A stretch of 64,000 nucleotides of DNA from Bryobacteraceae bacterium (GTDB lineage Bacteria > Acidobacteriota > Terriglobia > Bryobacterales > Bryobacteraceae), in assembly GCA_026129905.1 (NCBI GenBank), contig JAHCHE010000003.1:186001-250000 (forward strand), in the 5' to 3' direction. The notes beneath the pieces are model-generated. The model had not been told where the DNA came from. It ran no database searches and worked only from the letters and a program-made list of their open reading frames with translations. Position numbers and translations under genes: made by a program. Shown piece after piece: positions 52,803-61,875 of this stretch; the stretch's first letter is position 1, and each line of letters starts with the position of its first letter.

Positions 52803-54455
52803 TCACCGGGTATTGGATCGCCGTGCGGCGTTCGTAGCCTTCTGCTCCTCGGGCTTCGACTTGTCGAGTCCGAAGTGCGGCTCCGATCGGGTTCCCGTAA
52901 TCGCGATACGGAAGACGGCCCCCGCCCCGCCCTTGGCGAAGAACGGGTCCACCGGCTTCAGAACAATCCGCTTCCACCGGGATTTGGCCATCTGCGACAG
53001 CCTCGCCTTGGTCTTGACCACGCCTCGGAAGTCGAGTTCCTCGGACTCGATGTGATAGCCGCCGCGCAGCGCCACATCCGCGCCCGGGATGGCGAACACC
53101 AGCCGCGACAGGTCAAGCTGCCCGCCCTTCATCCGGAAGGCGCCCGCAAAGTCCGAAGGCACGCGCTGGATTTCCTCGGCCGCCGGCCGCCCCTGCGCGC
53201 GCCGGCTGAGATCGTCGATCTTCTCCTGCACGGTATCAGAGGTGAACGTGGCCGCGTCCAGCGAGAATGTTCCGTCCAGGACCAGGCGGCTCGCCACCTT
53301 GCCCGGCCCCGGCGGCACCCGCATCCTGAAATTCATTTTCGTCCCGCCCTCCAACGGAGGTTTGGGCCCCTTCACCGCCAGCCGGAGAAAGTCCTCCACG
53401 CGCCCCCGGTTCACCACCACCCGGAAATCGATCGTCTTCTTCGTCTCGTCCTTGTTGCGCGCCACCGCGCCGCGGCAGGTCATGCGCGAGGCGCCGAGCG
53501 TGGCCTCCACCGGCTGGAGCATCGTATTCCCGTTTGTTCCATCGACAATGGCGTGGAATTTCGTCCTGAGCGGGACGGGGTTTTTCACCGCCTTGAGTTG
53601 GAAGTCCGGCGTGTGCGTCTCGCCGTCGACGATAATCTCGTTGAGCTTGCCTTTGAACTCGCCCTTCGACGAAAGCTTTCCCGCGATGGCCTGAAACACG
53701 CCCAGGTCCGCATCGGTGAAGACATACGAGCCGGTAAGCGGACTCTCGCCCGGTTCGCCGGAGACGTACGGGCCGAAGGTTCCCTTGCACTGGATGAGAC
53801 CGGGCGGCCGGGCGTTCGTCATCACCGTCTCATATCGCATCGGTACGCCGGGGCCGGCCGATTCCAGCCGGAGGGTCGCCATCTCGAATTCCAGCGGCGC
53901 CTTTGCGCGGTCTCTCGGCAGAATCGCCAACTTCATCCCGTCGAGGTCCACCGCGTCGATGATCACCGTCGGTTCAGACGCCGCCGCGGGCGGCCGGCCG
54001 GCAGCAGGCGCGCCCCCGAAGTCCGGCCGCTCGCCCTTCGGGGGAATTGTCAGCTCGAAGCCTTCGAGCTTCACGTGCTGGACTCGGGCCGGCTTCTCCA
54101 GCAGCGTCGAGAGGTCCATCTGGAAATCGAGTTGCCGGATGACGAGCAACGGCGGGATGTCGGTGCGGCCCCGGTGGCGGAGCAGGATATGACCGGCTTT
54201 CACGCGCACCCGGGCGCCTTTGCCTTTCCGCAGCAGCGCCGCGAGCGGATCGCGAATCGGCATCGAGACGTCCAGCGACCCGAGTTCCACGTCGCCATCA
54301 AACCGCGCGCGCAGGTATTCGACCAACTGGTCGCGGACGAACGGTTCGAAACGCTTTGAAAGATGCCAGGCGACGCCGGCCAGGGCGCCGAATAGCGCGG
54401 CGGCGGCAACCCCAGCCCACAAGAGCTTCTTCCGCAGCGATCGCTTCTTTTTCAC
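52803..54455 (-). CDS. AsmA-like membrane-anchored protein
   Basis: 550 aa from GTG 54455, set by GGGGAAG upstream and TACAAT at 54494-54489; the frame is open 45 nt further without support. A basic N-terminus with one transmembrane helix (LLWAGVAAAALFGALAGV) is followed by a long beta-rich chain with AsmA-like features: an N-terminal LVEYLRARFDGDVELGSLDVSM, repeated LxLxG patterns, and the C-terminal ADVALRGGYHIESEELDFRG-VV. AsmA-type proteins are periplasmic bridges or scaffolds tied to outer-membrane lipid transport and assembly. The protein is shorter than classic AsmA (about 600-1000 aa). The Gfo/Idh gene ends 93 nt upstream. Confidence 0.7.
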   Translation of the reverse strand: MKKKRSLRKKLLWAGVAAAALFGALAGVAWHLSKRFEPFVRDQLVEYLRARFDGDVELGSLDVSMPIRDPLAALLRKGKGARVRVKAGHILLRHRGRTDIPPLLVIRQLDFQMDLSTLLEKPARVQHVKLEGFELTIPPKGERPDFGGAPAAGRPPAAASEPTVIIDAVDLDGMKLAILPRDRAKAPLEFEMATLRLESAGPGVPMRYETVMTNARPPGLIQCKGTFGPYVSGEPGESPLTGSYVFTDADLGVFQAIAGKLSSKGEFKGKLNEIIVDGETHTPDFQLKAVKNPVPLRTKFHAIVDGTNGNTMLQPVEATLGASRMTCRGAVARNKDETKKTIDFRVVVNRGRVEDFLRLAVKGPKPPLEGGTKMNFRMRVPPGPGKVASRLVLDGTFSLDAATFTSDTVQEKIDDLSRRAQGRPAAEEIQRVPSDFAGAFRMKGGQLDLSRLVFAIPGADVALRGGYHIESEELDFRGVVKTKARLSQMAKSRWKRIVLKPVDPFFAKGGAGAVFRIAITGTRSEPHFGLDKSKPEEQKATNAARRSNTR

Positions 54456-54488
54456 GCTGGCTTCCCCCGGCCCGTCGCTCTGGCGCCC

Positions 54489-54494
54489 ATTGTA
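54489..54494 (-). promoter_or_regulatory. -10 element (TACAAT) upstream of the AsmA-like gene
   Basis: TACAAT on the minus strand lies 33 nt before GTG 54455, leaving room for a short leader with the GGGGAAG ribosome site. Confidence 0.35.
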
Positions 54495-54548
54495 GCCCAA
54501 CGAGACTCACAGCTTTGGCGACGGAAGACGCCCGGGCTGGGAGTCGCG

Positions 54549-55574
54549 CTATGGCAGCGGGATTCGAACGGGCCGGCCTTCGGCGGCCGACAGGTCGGCG
54601 GCGAGGCAGATTTCGTGCGTCTTGTACGTGTCGGCGACGCTGGCGTGCGATTCGCGATCGTTCAGAATGCACTCGACGAAGTGATCCACTTCCCGCTGAA
54701 AAGGATGGTGCGACACGTCGCCGCTGTCGGGCAGCACGGCCGGAACGGTGGCCCAACCGGTCTGCCCGGGCCATTCCGACGTGAAGAGCTGGTTGTTTCG
54801 GATCGTGCCCTTGTCGCCGAACAGCTCGATGTTGAACACGTACGGCATGCGCGCCTCCAGGCAGCACGCCACCTTGCCGACGGCGCCCCCCGCGAACCGC
54901 ACAATCGCCACCACGTTGGGATCGTATTCGTACTGGTAGGCGTTGGCCGCCGTCGTGTTGGAATAGGCGGACACCTCGACGGCTTCGTCCCGGACGAACC
55001 AGCGCATGGCGTCCACCGCGTGACAGCCGCCGGCCAGCAGAGACGACCCGCCGTACTCTTTCTTGATCATCCACGGCCACAGGCGGTACTGCGGCCCCAC
55101 GCCGTGCAGGTAATCCACCTCGGCGTAGAAGACTTTGCCGATCAGGTCCCGGTCGAGCATCGCTCGGATGTTCTCGAACAGCGGATTCCAGCGGAGAACG
55201 AAGCTCGTGACGCTCTTCACGCCGGCCGCTCGGATGGTCCGGTCGAGTTGCCGCAGTCCGTCCAGGTCGATCGCGATCGGTTTCTCGACGATGACGTGCT
55301 TGCCGGCCCGCGCGCACGCCACCGCCTGCTCCACGTGCTGGTTGTGCGGCGTGCAGATCGCGACGATGTCGATGGCCGCCTCCTTCAGCATCTCCGCCGG
55401 ATTCGTGAACGACGCGCAGTCGCGCAGGTGGTATTCGGCGGCCTTGGCGGTGGCGCGAACGCGGTCGCGGCTGCATATCGCCACCACGTCGCATTGGGGA
55501 TTCTTCTCGAAGGCTTTGATGTATTCGTCGGAGACCCAGCCGGTTCCGATGATGCCGGCGCCCAGCTTCTTCAT
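54549..55574 (-). CDS. Gfo/Idh/MocA-family oxidoreductase (cytoplasmic)
   Basis: 341 aa, no signal peptide, ATG preceded by GAGGAG. A Rossmann NAD(P)-binding start (LGAGIIGTGWVSDEYIKAF), the family motif EKPIAIDLDGLRQLD, and a C-terminal domain with GGCHAVDAMRWFV containing the usual catalytic H/D region. Such enzymes oxidise or rearrange sugars and inositols; substrate unknown. It starts 5 nt after the stop of the sugar-phosphate-isomerase-like gene, so the two are an operon and probably act on the same sugar. This contrasts with the Tat-exported paralogue at 24777-25967. Confidence 0.9.
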   Translation of the reverse strand: MKKLGAGIIGTGWVSDEYIKAFEKNPQCDVVAICSRDRVRATAKAAEYHLRDCASFTNPAEMLKEAAIDIVAICTPHNQHVEQAVACARAGKHVIVEKPIAIDLDGLRQLDRTIRAAGVKSVTSFVLRWNPLFENIRAMLDRDLIGKVFYAEVDYLHGVGPQYRLWPWMIKKEYGGSSLLAGGCHAVDAMRWFVRDEAVEVSAYSNTTAANAYQYEYDPNVVAIVRFAGGAVGKVACCLEARMPYVFNIELFGDKGTIRNNQLFTSEWPGQTGWATVPAVLPDSGDVSHHPFQREVDHFVECILNDRESHASVADTYKTHEICLAADLSAAEGRPVRIPLP

Positions 55575-55579
55575 GCCGA

Positions 55580-56527
55580 TCAGCTCCTCGCGCCCGCCTT
55601 TGACGCGTATTTGTCGAGAATCGGGACAAGAAAGTTCCGCGCCGCCGCGATTCGCCGGTCGATCAGATCGGGATCCATCTTCGACGCGTCGTCCGTGCCG
55701 TCCACGCGCTCCACCGCGATCGGATATCGAAAGCCGGCGCTGAACAGAATCCGGAACATCAGGTCGTGATCCACTTGACCCTCGCCCGGCGTGGGGAAGT
55801 TCGCTTCGGCCCGCATCCCTTTGTGGTCCTTGATGCAGACAGCCTTCACGTGCGGCGCGAGGTCGGGCAGGTCGGGGTCGGGGTGGATGCCCTCGTAGAA
55901 GGAAACGTTGCCGGCGTCCCAGCAGATCTGAAACCGGTCAGAGACGATCCGCCGCACCACCTCCAGGCACGCCTTAGCGTTGGCGGTGATGCCGGTGTGC
56001 GGCTTCACCGCGATCGTGATCCCGAGCTGCTCCGCCCGCCGCACGCCCTTTTCCTGCGCGGCGTAGAACTCGCGCGTCTCGATCTCCCAATCCCGGGCGC
56101 GCTTAGGAACGGTGGGGAACTTGTCGTAATACCACGGGCCGATGCCGACCACCGTGCGGATGCCGAACTCCGCGCACAGGTCGAGTTCCTTCATGTAGGT
56201 ATCCAGGCCCTCGGGCTTCCGGATATCGGCCGTCAGTCCCACGAAGCTCATGAACGGCGCCAGCCCCGCGTCGCCGATTTGCCGGCGCAGGCTGGCGCGG
56301 CCGGCGGCGTCGAGCGCGGGCGAGAAGGCCGGCTTGCCCGCGTGCGAGTGGTTAGGCATCACGTAGCGATACCCCGCCTTGCGGATGCCTTCCAGCGCCC
56401 GGGCGAGCGGCTGGGCGCGATAGGGGAGGGTCTGGCAGCCGAGTTGGTAGCGCTCCTCCGCCGCCGCGGCCCGCCAGCCGGCCAGTCCCGCGGCGGCCTG
56501 TGCGAACTGTCTGCGTGTGGACGTCAT
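55580..56527 (-). CDS. Sugar phosphate isomerase/epimerase-like TIM-barrel protein, Tat-exported
   Basis: 315 aa with a Tat-like N-terminus (STRRQFAQAAAGLAGWRAAAA). The mature part is an AP-endonuclease-2-type TIM barrel: KAGYRYVMPNHSHAGKPAF, VAVKPHTGITANAKACLEVV, FQICWDAGNVSFYEGIHPD, AVCIKDHKGM and IAVERVDGTDD. His, Asp and Glu residues at the ends of strands should bind the divalent metal. Relatives include hydroxypyruvate isomerase, inosose dehydratase and xylose isomerase-like proteins. The signal and the operon with the cytoplasmic Gfo/Idh gene suggest a joint pathway for one sugar, though export of only one partner is odd. Confidence 0.82.
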   Translation of the reverse strand: MTSTRRQFAQAAAGLAGWRAAAAEERYQLGCQTLPYRAQPLARALEGIRKAGYRYVMPNHSHAGKPAFSPALDAAGRASLRRQIGDAGLAPFMSFVGLTADIRKPEGLDTYMKELDLCAEFGIRTVVGIGPWYYDKFPTVPKRARDWEIETREFYAAQEKGVRRAEQLGITIAVKPHTGITANAKACLEVVRRIVSDRFQICWDAGNVSFYEGIHPDPDLPDLAPHVKAVCIKDHKGMRAEANFPTPGEGQVDHDLMFRILFSAGFRYPIAVERVDGTDDASKMDPDLIDRRIAAARNFLVPILDKYASKAGARS

Positions 56528-56579
56528 CTTTCCGATGATAGTCCCGCCGCCAGACGAACGTTCGCCGGTCAGCGTCTGC

Positions 56580-56792
56580 CTATTGGTTGTCTTTCCACTC
56601 CTCGTACCACGCCATCTGGATCTGCTCGAGCTTGCCTTCGGTCGACGCCGCCGGATCGTCGTCGAAATCCTCCAGCTCGGTGATCCATTTGTGCAGGTCC
56701 GTGAAGCGGACGGTGAGGGGATCGAGATCGGGGAACTTTTCGTAGAGCGCCAGCGCGATGTTGTCCGTGTGGTCCCAGGTCATTCCAGCCAT
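56580..56792 (-). CDS. iscX: Iron-sulfur cluster assembly protein IscX
   Basis: 70 aa, WDHTDNIALALYEKFPDLDPL ... FTDLHKWITELEDFDDDP ... ILEQIQMAWYEEW-type end: the compact acidic IscX fold and normal length (about 66 aa). IscX binds IscS and iron and tunes cluster assembly as an iron-dependent regulator. ATG 56792 overlaps the hscA stop (ATGA), so it is translationally coupled. In enterobacteria fdx lies between hscA and iscX; here nothing does. Confidence 0.93.
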   Translation of the reverse strand: MAGMTWDHTDNIALALYEKFPDLDPLTVRFTDLHKWITELEDFDDDPAASTEGKLEQIQMAWYEEWKDNQ

Positions 56793-58639
56793 CAGATCTT
56801 CGTTCCTTTCAGCGCCTGCCGCACCACCGTGTTCATCATGTTCTCCGCCAGCTTCATGGTCGCGGCGTTAAGCTGTTCGATCTTGGCGCGGATCAGCAGG
56901 TGGTTGTCGGAGTGGTAGGCCAGCAGCAGCTCGTTCTGCGCCCGGTCGATGCCGCTCCGCTCCTCATCGGCGAGGTCGAAGTAGGCGTCGCTCTGCCGCG
57001 CTTTTTCCATCGCCGCGAGAATCGCGTCGGCTTCCACCCGCGCCTCGCGCGCCTGCCGTTCCTTCAAGTCCTCCTCGGCCATCTGGTAGGACTCTTCGAT
57101 CATCATCTCCACCTGGTCTTCCGTGAGACCGTAGGAGGGCTTCACTTCCACTTCCTGCTGCTTGCCGGTGCGAAGATCGCGCGCGGCGACGTTGAGAATC
57201 CCGTTCGCGTCGATCAGAAACCGCACTTCAATCCGCGCCAGCCCGGCCGGCAGCGGGTCGATGCCCTTCAGATCGAACCGCGCCAGGCTCCGGCAATCCT
57301 TCACCATTTCGCGCTCGCCCTGCACCACGTGGATCAGCACGTTCGTCTGCCCGTCCACCGCGGTGGTGAAGTGCTCCGTGGCGCTGGCCGGGATGGTCGA
57401 GTTGCGGTGGATCAGCTTGGATACCACGCCGCCCATCGTCTCGATGCCGAGCGACAGCGGCGTCACGTCGAGCAGGAGCTTGTCTTCCACATCGCCCGAC
57501 AGAATCGCCGCCTGAACCGCCGCTCCCAGCGCGACCACCTCTTCGGGATTCAACTCCGTGTGCGGCCGGGCGCGGAACAGCCGCTCCACCGCGCTGCGTA
57601 CCAGCGGTATCCGCGTCGAGCCGCCCACCAGCACCACTTCGTCGATCTGTTCCACCGCGACGCCGGCATCGCTGATGCACTGCCGGCACGGTTCGAGCGT
57701 CCGGTCCACGATCGGCGTGATCAGGTGGTCGAACAGGTCGCGCTTCAGCTCGCGGAGATACTGGCGGCCGCCGTATTCGAACCGGATCTGCGTTTCGGGA
57801 ACGAACGAGAGCTGTTCCTTCGCCTCGATGACAGCCCGGCGCAGCAACTGCACCGCCCCGCCGATTCCCGACAAGTCCTCGCCCCATTCGGTCTGGATGT
57901 CTTCCAGCGCGATGCGCAGCAGCAGGTTGTCGATGTCGTCGCCGCCAAGGTGCGTGTCGCCATTGGTCGCCAGCACCTCGAAAATGCCGTCGCGCAGCTT
58001 CAGAATCGAGATGTCGAACGTGCCGCCTCCCAGATCGTAGACGGCGATGATGCCTTCCTGGCGTTTGTCCAGCCCGTAGGCCAGCGCGGCGGCCGTCGGC
58101 TCGTTCACCAGCCGCAGCACTTCGAGCCCGGCGATGCGCCCCGCGTCTTTCGTCGCCTGCCGCTGGGCATCGTTGAAGTACGCCGGAACGGTGATCACCG
58201 CCTGCGAAATCGGCTCGCCGAGAAACGCCTCGGCGTTGGCCTTCAACTGGCGGAGAATCGCGGCCGAGATCTCCGGCGGCGTGAACGCCCGCTCGCCCAG
58301 CGCGAGCCGGATCACCGACTCGCTCCCCTCGGCGATGCGGAACGGAAACAGCTTCAGCTCCTCGCCGATGTCCTCCACGCCGCGGCCCATCAGCCGCTTC
58401 ACCGAGTAGACCGTCCGGTCCGGGCGCGTCACCAGCATCTGACGGGCGGCTTCGCCGGCGACAAGTTCTCCCGCCTCGGTATGGGAGACCACGCTCGTCA
58501 CGATGCGTCCGTCCGGTCCGGGGATCACCTCGGGCCGGGCCGCGTCCATGTACGCTACCAGGCTGTTGGTCGTCCCCAGGTCGATGCCGACGATGCGGGA
58601 GCGCTTCTGCTCCCCAAAATCGATATTGAATACCTGCAT
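56792..58639 (-). CDS. hscA: Fe-S cluster assembly chaperone HscA (Hsp70 family)
   Basis: 615 aa. Hsp70 nucleotide-binding domain with [46 protein letters not shown] and [15 protein letters not shown]; then a substrate-binding domain ([21 protein letters not shown]) and a helical lid. It uses ATP to drive cluster transfer from IscU, recognising the LPPVK motif, and works with HscB. Location between hscB and iscX marks it as HscA rather than DnaK. The DnaK-type C-terminal acidic tail is missing, as expected. Confidence 0.97.
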   Translation of the reverse strand: MQVFNIDFGEQKRSRIVGIDLGTTNSLVAYMDAARPEVIPGPDGRIVTSVVSHTEAGELVAGEAARQMLVTRPDRTVYSVKRLMGRGVEDIGEELKLFPFRIAEGSESVIRLALGERAFTPPEISAAILRQLKANAEAFLGEPISQAVITVPAYFNDAQRQATKDAGRIAGLEVLRLVNEPTAAALAYGLDKRQEGIIAVYDLGGGTFDISILKLRDGIFEVLATNGDTHLGGDDIDNLLLRIALEDIQTEWGEDLSGIGGAVQLLRRAVIEAKEQLSFVPETQIRFEYGGRQYLRELKRDLFDHLITPIVDRTLEPCRQCISDAGVAVEQIDEVVLVGGSTRIPLVRSAVERLFRARPHTELNPEEVVALGAAVQAAILSGDVEDKLLLDVTPLSLGIETMGGVVSKLIHRNSTIPASATEHFTTAVDGQTNVLIHVVQGEREMVKDCRSLARFDLKGIDPLPAGLARIEVRFLIDANGILNVAARDLRTGKQQEVEVKPSYGLTEDQVEMMIEESYQMAEEDLKERQAREARVEADAILAAMEKARQSDAYFDLADEERSGIDRAQNELLLAYHSDNHLLIRAKIEQLNAATMKLAENMMNTVVRQALKGTKI

Positions 58640-58642
58640 GAT

Positions 58643-59272
58643 TTACGCGGCCAGCGCCTTCTCGACCTCGGTCACCAGGTTGTGGATGTACTTGCGCCGG
58701 TCGAGCACTTTGCGGATCTGTTCCAACGCCTCGCGCGAACGGTCCTCGTCGTATCGGCCGAACAGCCCGGCCAGTTGACCGTCCGCTTCGTTTCGTAGTC
58801 CGAGAAAGCGCCGGCGGGCCTCCTCCAGTTGCGGCCGCGCCGAATCGTCGCCGGTACGCAATTCCTCCAGCGCCATATTCAGCTCGAAGACCTCCTCGAG
58901 CAGATCCGGGTCCACGTTTTTCGCGCGCGGTTCCTCGGTTTGAAACCCGCTCTGCCGCAGCACGTACTCGGCGCGCGACACCGGATCGCGCAGCACGCGG
59001 TACGCGTCGTTGAGAATGGCCGTGGCCTCCAGCGAAAACTGCCGCTCCGTCGAGCCTTTGCGCGTGTAACGGTCCGGATGCAGCAGCCGGCTGAGGTCAT
59101 AAAAACGTTTCTCCAGCGACCTCGAATCGATGGTGAGCTTCGGGTCGATCCCGAGGAAGCGGTAGTAGTCGGTCGTTGGCCGCTGCAGGCTATCGCAATA
59201 GTGGCAGAACAGCGAATGCTCCGCTGGATGGCCGCAATGCCAGCAGGGCTCTGCTTCTTTGAAATGGGTCAC
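58643..59272 (-). CDS. hscB: J-domain co-chaperone HscB with N-terminal zinc finger
   Basis: 209 aa from GTG 59272, overlapping the iscA stop. Residues about 10-30 are a tetracysteine finger, CWHCGHPAEHSLFCHYC, absent from E. coli HscB (171 aa) but present in eukaryotic HSC20/HSCB. The J domain follows with LLHPDRY (HPD motif) and the usual helix pattern, then the C-terminal helical hairpin that binds IscU. It delivers IscU to HscA and stimulates its ATPase. Gap to hscA is 3 nt. Confidence 0.95.
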   Translation of the reverse strand: MTHFKEAEPCWHCGHPAEHSLFCHYCDSLQRPTTDYYRFLGIDPKLTIDSRSLEKRFYDLSRLLHPDRYTRKGSTERQFSLEATAILNDAYRVLRDPVSRAEYVLRQSGFQTEEPRAKNVDPDLLEEVFELNMALEELRTGDDSARPQLEEARRRFLGLRNEADGQLAGLFGRYDEDRSREALEQIRKVLDRRKYIHNLVTEVEKALAA

Positions 59273-59616
59273 GCCGTAAACGAGGTTCCGCAGCCACAGT
59301 TTTTCGACGCGTTCGGATTCTCGAACGCGAAGCCCGAGTACATCAGCGATTCCTTATAGTCGAGCGTCATGCCGTTCAGATACAGCATGCTCTTCGGGTC
59401 GACGAATACCTTCACCCCGTCGAACTCGAATATGTGATCGTTCGGCCGTCCCTTGGGGTCGTACTTGAACTGGTAGCTGAGGCCGGAACACCCGCCTCCC
59501 AACACGCCCAGCCGAAGGCCCCCGCCGGAGACGCCCTCGCGGGCAAACGCCTCCCGGATCTTCGACACCGCTTTGGGCGTCACGTGAATCGTTTTTTCTT
59601 CCGTTATCGTGGACAC
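59269..59616 (-). CDS. iscA: A-type Fe-S carrier protein (IscA/ErpA-like)
   Basis: 115 aa. The three conserved cysteines are present: GGCSGLSYQF and NCGCGTSF near the C-terminus. The core VTPKAVSKIREAFAREGV is typical. It carries or scaffolds clusters after IscU. Position between iscU and hscB fits IscA; ErpA cannot be excluded on sequence alone. Gap to iscU is 1 nt. Confidence 0.93.
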   Translation of the reverse strand: MSTITEEKTIHVTPKAVSKIREAFAREGVSGGGLRLGVLGGGCSGLSYQFKYDPKGRPNDHIFEFDGVKVFVDPKSMLYLNGMTLDYKESLMYSGFAFENPNASKNCGCGTSFTA

Positions 59617-59617
59617 G

Positions 59618-60034
59618 TTACGCTTTCTGCTCGACAGGCGCCTCCTGCCGGGGCGACTGCTTCTTCTTGTAGTCGGTGATGGCCGCCTTGATCGCGTCTT
59701 CGGCCAGCACCGAGCAGTGAATCTTCACCGGCGGCAGGCTCAGCTCGTTGACGATCTCCGTGTTCTTGATCTTGAGAGCCTCGTCCACCGTCTTGCCTTT
59801 CAGCCACTCGGTGGCGAGGGAGGAACTGGCGATGGCGCTGCCGCAACCAAACGTCTTGAATTTCGCGTCGTCGATGACCCCAGTTTCATCGTTGACCAGG
59901 ATCTGGAGCTTCATGACGTCGCCGCACTCGGGCGCGCCCACCATCCCTGTGCCGACCCGCTGGTCGGTCTTGTCCAGCGATCCCACGTTGCGGGGATTGT
60001 TGTAGTGGTCCAGAACCTTGTTTGAATATGCCAT
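59618..60034 (-). CDS. iscU: Fe-S cluster scaffold protein IscU
   Basis: 138 aa. The three ligand Cys are in GAPECGDVMKLQI, FKTFGCGSAIASSS and VKIHCSVLAEDAI. LPPVK, the HscA recognition motif, precedes the last Cys, and YNNPRNVGSLD is near the start. Length and motifs match bacterial IscU. It is built up by IscS (sulfur) and emptied by HscA/HscB. It follows iscS by 47 nt. Confidence 0.97.
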   Translation of the reverse strand: MAYSNKVLDHYNNPRNVGSLDKTDQRVGTGMVGAPECGDVMKLQILVNDETGVIDDAKFKTFGCGSAIASSSLATEWLKGKTVDEALKIKNTEIVNELSLPPVKIHCSVLAEDAIKAAITDYKKKQSPRQEAPVEQKA

Positions 60035-60081
60035 GTTGGCTCCTTTATTCTAAAGACTCCCTCTGAGCGGCGCGCCTCTTC

Positions 60082-61296
60082 TCAGTGCGCGCTCCACTGC
60101 ACCTTGGCCAGATCCACGCCCTCTTTCGCCATCTCGTACAGCGGCGACAGCTCGCGCAGCCGGCTCACCACCTCGACCATCCGCGCGCCCACGTAATCCA
60201 CTTCCTCCTCCGTGTTGAAGCGTCCCAGGCCGAACCGGATCGAGGAGTGGGCCAAGTCGTCGCCGGCGCCGAGCGCCTTCAGAACGTAACTCGGCTCCAG
60301 CGTCGCCGACGTGCACGCCGAGCCGCTCGACACCGCCACGTCGTTGATGCCCATGAGCAGCGACTCGCCCTCGACGTAGGCGAAGCTGATGTTGAGATTG
60401 TGCGGCAGCCGGTGCTCCACGCTGCCGTTTATGTACACTTCGTCCAACTCGGATTCGATCTTCGCCCGGAGCTTGTCTCGCAGCCGCCGCAGCCGCTCCG
60501 ATTCCTCCGGCATCTCCCGCTGGCAGAGCGCGCACGCCTCTCCGAATCCGACGATCGACGGTACGTTCAGCGTGCCCGACCGCATCCCCCGCTCATGCCC
60601 GCCTCCGTCCATCTGCGACGTAAGCTGCACTCTCGGGTTGCGCCGCCGCACGTACAGCGCGCCCACGCCTTTCGGTCCGTAGATCTTGTGCGCCGTGATC
60701 GACGCCAGGTCGATATTGTCCTGGATCACGTTCACCGGGATTTTGCCGATCGCCTGGACCGCGTCGGTGTGGAACAGCACGCCCCGCTCCTTGGCGATCT
60801 TGCCGATCTCGCGAACCGGCTGGATCACGCCGATCTCGTTATTTGCGTACATCAGGCTGACCAGGATCGTCTTGTCCGTGATCGCCTCCCGGAGCATGTC
60901 CAGGTCCACCAGACCATCCGCCTTCACCGGCAGGTACGTGATCCGGTAGCCCTGCTTCTCCAGCTTCTTCGTCGTGTCGAGAACGGCTTTGTGCTCGGTG
61001 GCGGCGGTGATGATGTGGTTGCCCTTTTCGGCGTACATCTCGGCCACGCCCTTGATCGCCAGGTTGTCGGACTCCGTCGCGCCGCTGGTGAAGATGATCT
61101 CCTTGGCGTTGGCGCCGATCAAGTCGGCGATCTGCTTCCGCGCCTTCTCCACCGCCTCCTCGGCTTCCCAGCCGAAACTGTGGTTCCGGCTGGCGGCGTT
61201 GCCGAACCGGTCCGTGAAATACGGCAGCATCGCGTCCACGACCCGCGGGTCCACCGGCGTCGTCGCGTGATTGTCCAGGTAAATCGGTTTCTTCAT
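60082..61296 (-). CDS. iscS: Cysteine desulfurase IscS
   Basis: 404 aa. The PLP lysine is in [18 protein letters not shown] and TEHKAVLDT supplies the ring-stacking His. The mobile catalytic Cys loop is [17 protein letters not shown]. The C-terminus has [18 protein letters not shown]. It takes sulfur from cysteine for Fe-S clusters, tRNA thiolation and other uses. It is the second gene of the operon, 10 nt after the iscR stop. Confidence 0.97.
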   Translation of the reverse strand: MKKPIYLDNHATTPVDPRVVDAMLPYFTDRFGNAASRNHSFGWEAEEAVEKARKQIADLIGANAKEIIFTSGATESDNLAIKGVAEMYAEKGNHIITAATEHKAVLDTTKKLEKQGYRITYLPVKADGLVDLDMLREAITDKTILVSLMYANNEIGVIQPVREIGKIAKERGVLFHTDAVQAIGKIPVNVIQDNIDLASITAHKIYGPKGVGALYVRRRNPRVQLTSQMDGGGHERGMRSGTLNVPSIVGFGEACALCQREMPEESERLRRLRDKLRAKIESELDEVYINGSVEHRLPHNLNISFAYVEGESLLMGINDVAVSSGSACTSATLEPSYVLKALGAGDDLAHSSIRFGLGRFNTEEEVDYVGARMVEVVSRLRELSPLYEMAKEGVDLAKVQWSAH

Positions 61297-61306
61297 CGCA
61301 AGATCC

Positions 61307-61786
61307 TTATGAATTGCTCAGCGCGGGCATCGGCCGTCCTACGCTATAGAGACTCTTCGCGCCGTCTTCCCAGGCGCAGCTGTCCTCTCCGCTGATGTCC
61401 GTTATTGTGATGCCGGACAGCAGGTTCAAGATTCTCTCGTGCACCTTTCTGAGCGGCTCCCGCACCGTGCAGTGCGTCGATTGGTCGCAGGCGCCGCGCT
61501 CGGTGAAGCACGTCGCCAGGATGATCGGGCCGTCAATCGCCCGGATCACTTCCAGCGCGCTGATCAGCTCCGGATTCCGCGCCAGCCGGTAGCCCCCCTT
61601 GGTTCCCTGCTCCGCCGTGAGGATGCCGGTTCGCGCCAGTTTCTGCAGAACCTTCGAGAGCAGCGGCAACGGGATACGGTAGCACTCGGCGATCTCCTTC
61701 GCGCTCGCGCTGCCTCTCGCCCGGTGCACCGCCAAGTGCCGCAGCGCGATCAGCCCGTAATCCGCTTTCTTGGTCAGCTTCAACAT
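61307..61786 (-). CDS. iscR: Rrf2-family Fe-S sensing regulator IscR
   Basis: 159 aa. Rrf2 winged-helix DNA-binding domain ([45 protein letters not shown]), then Cys ligands [14 protein letters not shown] (spacing C-x6-C-x5-C) that can bind a [2Fe-2S] cluster. The holo-form represses the isc operon and the apo-form relieves it. A strong inverted repeat lies 9 bp upstream of the start codon (61795-61813). GAGGG abuts the ATG, too close for normal use, so the message may be nearly leaderless. Confidence 0.95.
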   Translation of the reverse strand: MLKLTKKADYGLIALRHLAVHRARGSASAKEIAECYRIPLPLLSKVLQKLARTGILTAEQGTKGGYRLARNPELISALEVIRAIDGPIILATCFTERGACDQSTHCTVREPLRKVHERILNLLSGITITDISGEDSCAWEDGAKSLYSVGRPMPALSNS

Positions 61787-61794
61787 CCCTCATC

Positions 61795-61813
61795 TAGGAC
61801 CGAATCAGTCCTA
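61795..61813 (-). promoter_or_regulatory. IscR operator, inverted repeat TAGGAC-N7-GTCCTA
   Basis: A perfect 6-bp inverted repeat with a 7-bp spacer directly upstream of iscR. TAAAAT on the minus strand (61824-61819) is a likely -10, which places the operator over the transcription start. This is the classic position for autorepression by an Rrf2 protein. Confidence 0.65.
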
Positions 61814-61875
61814 TATGAATTTTAGCCGCCTCCCATCCCCGATGTCAAGCCGCCCTTCCCTGCGTTCTCAACCAG

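Noticed and set aside
56900-58798. 632-codon open frame antisense to hscA
   Set aside because: His/Arg/Gln-rich shadow of a highly conserved Hsp70 gene.
60085-61395. 436-codon open frame antisense to iscS
   Set aside because: Shadow frame; the minus-strand desulfurase has all catalytic motifs.
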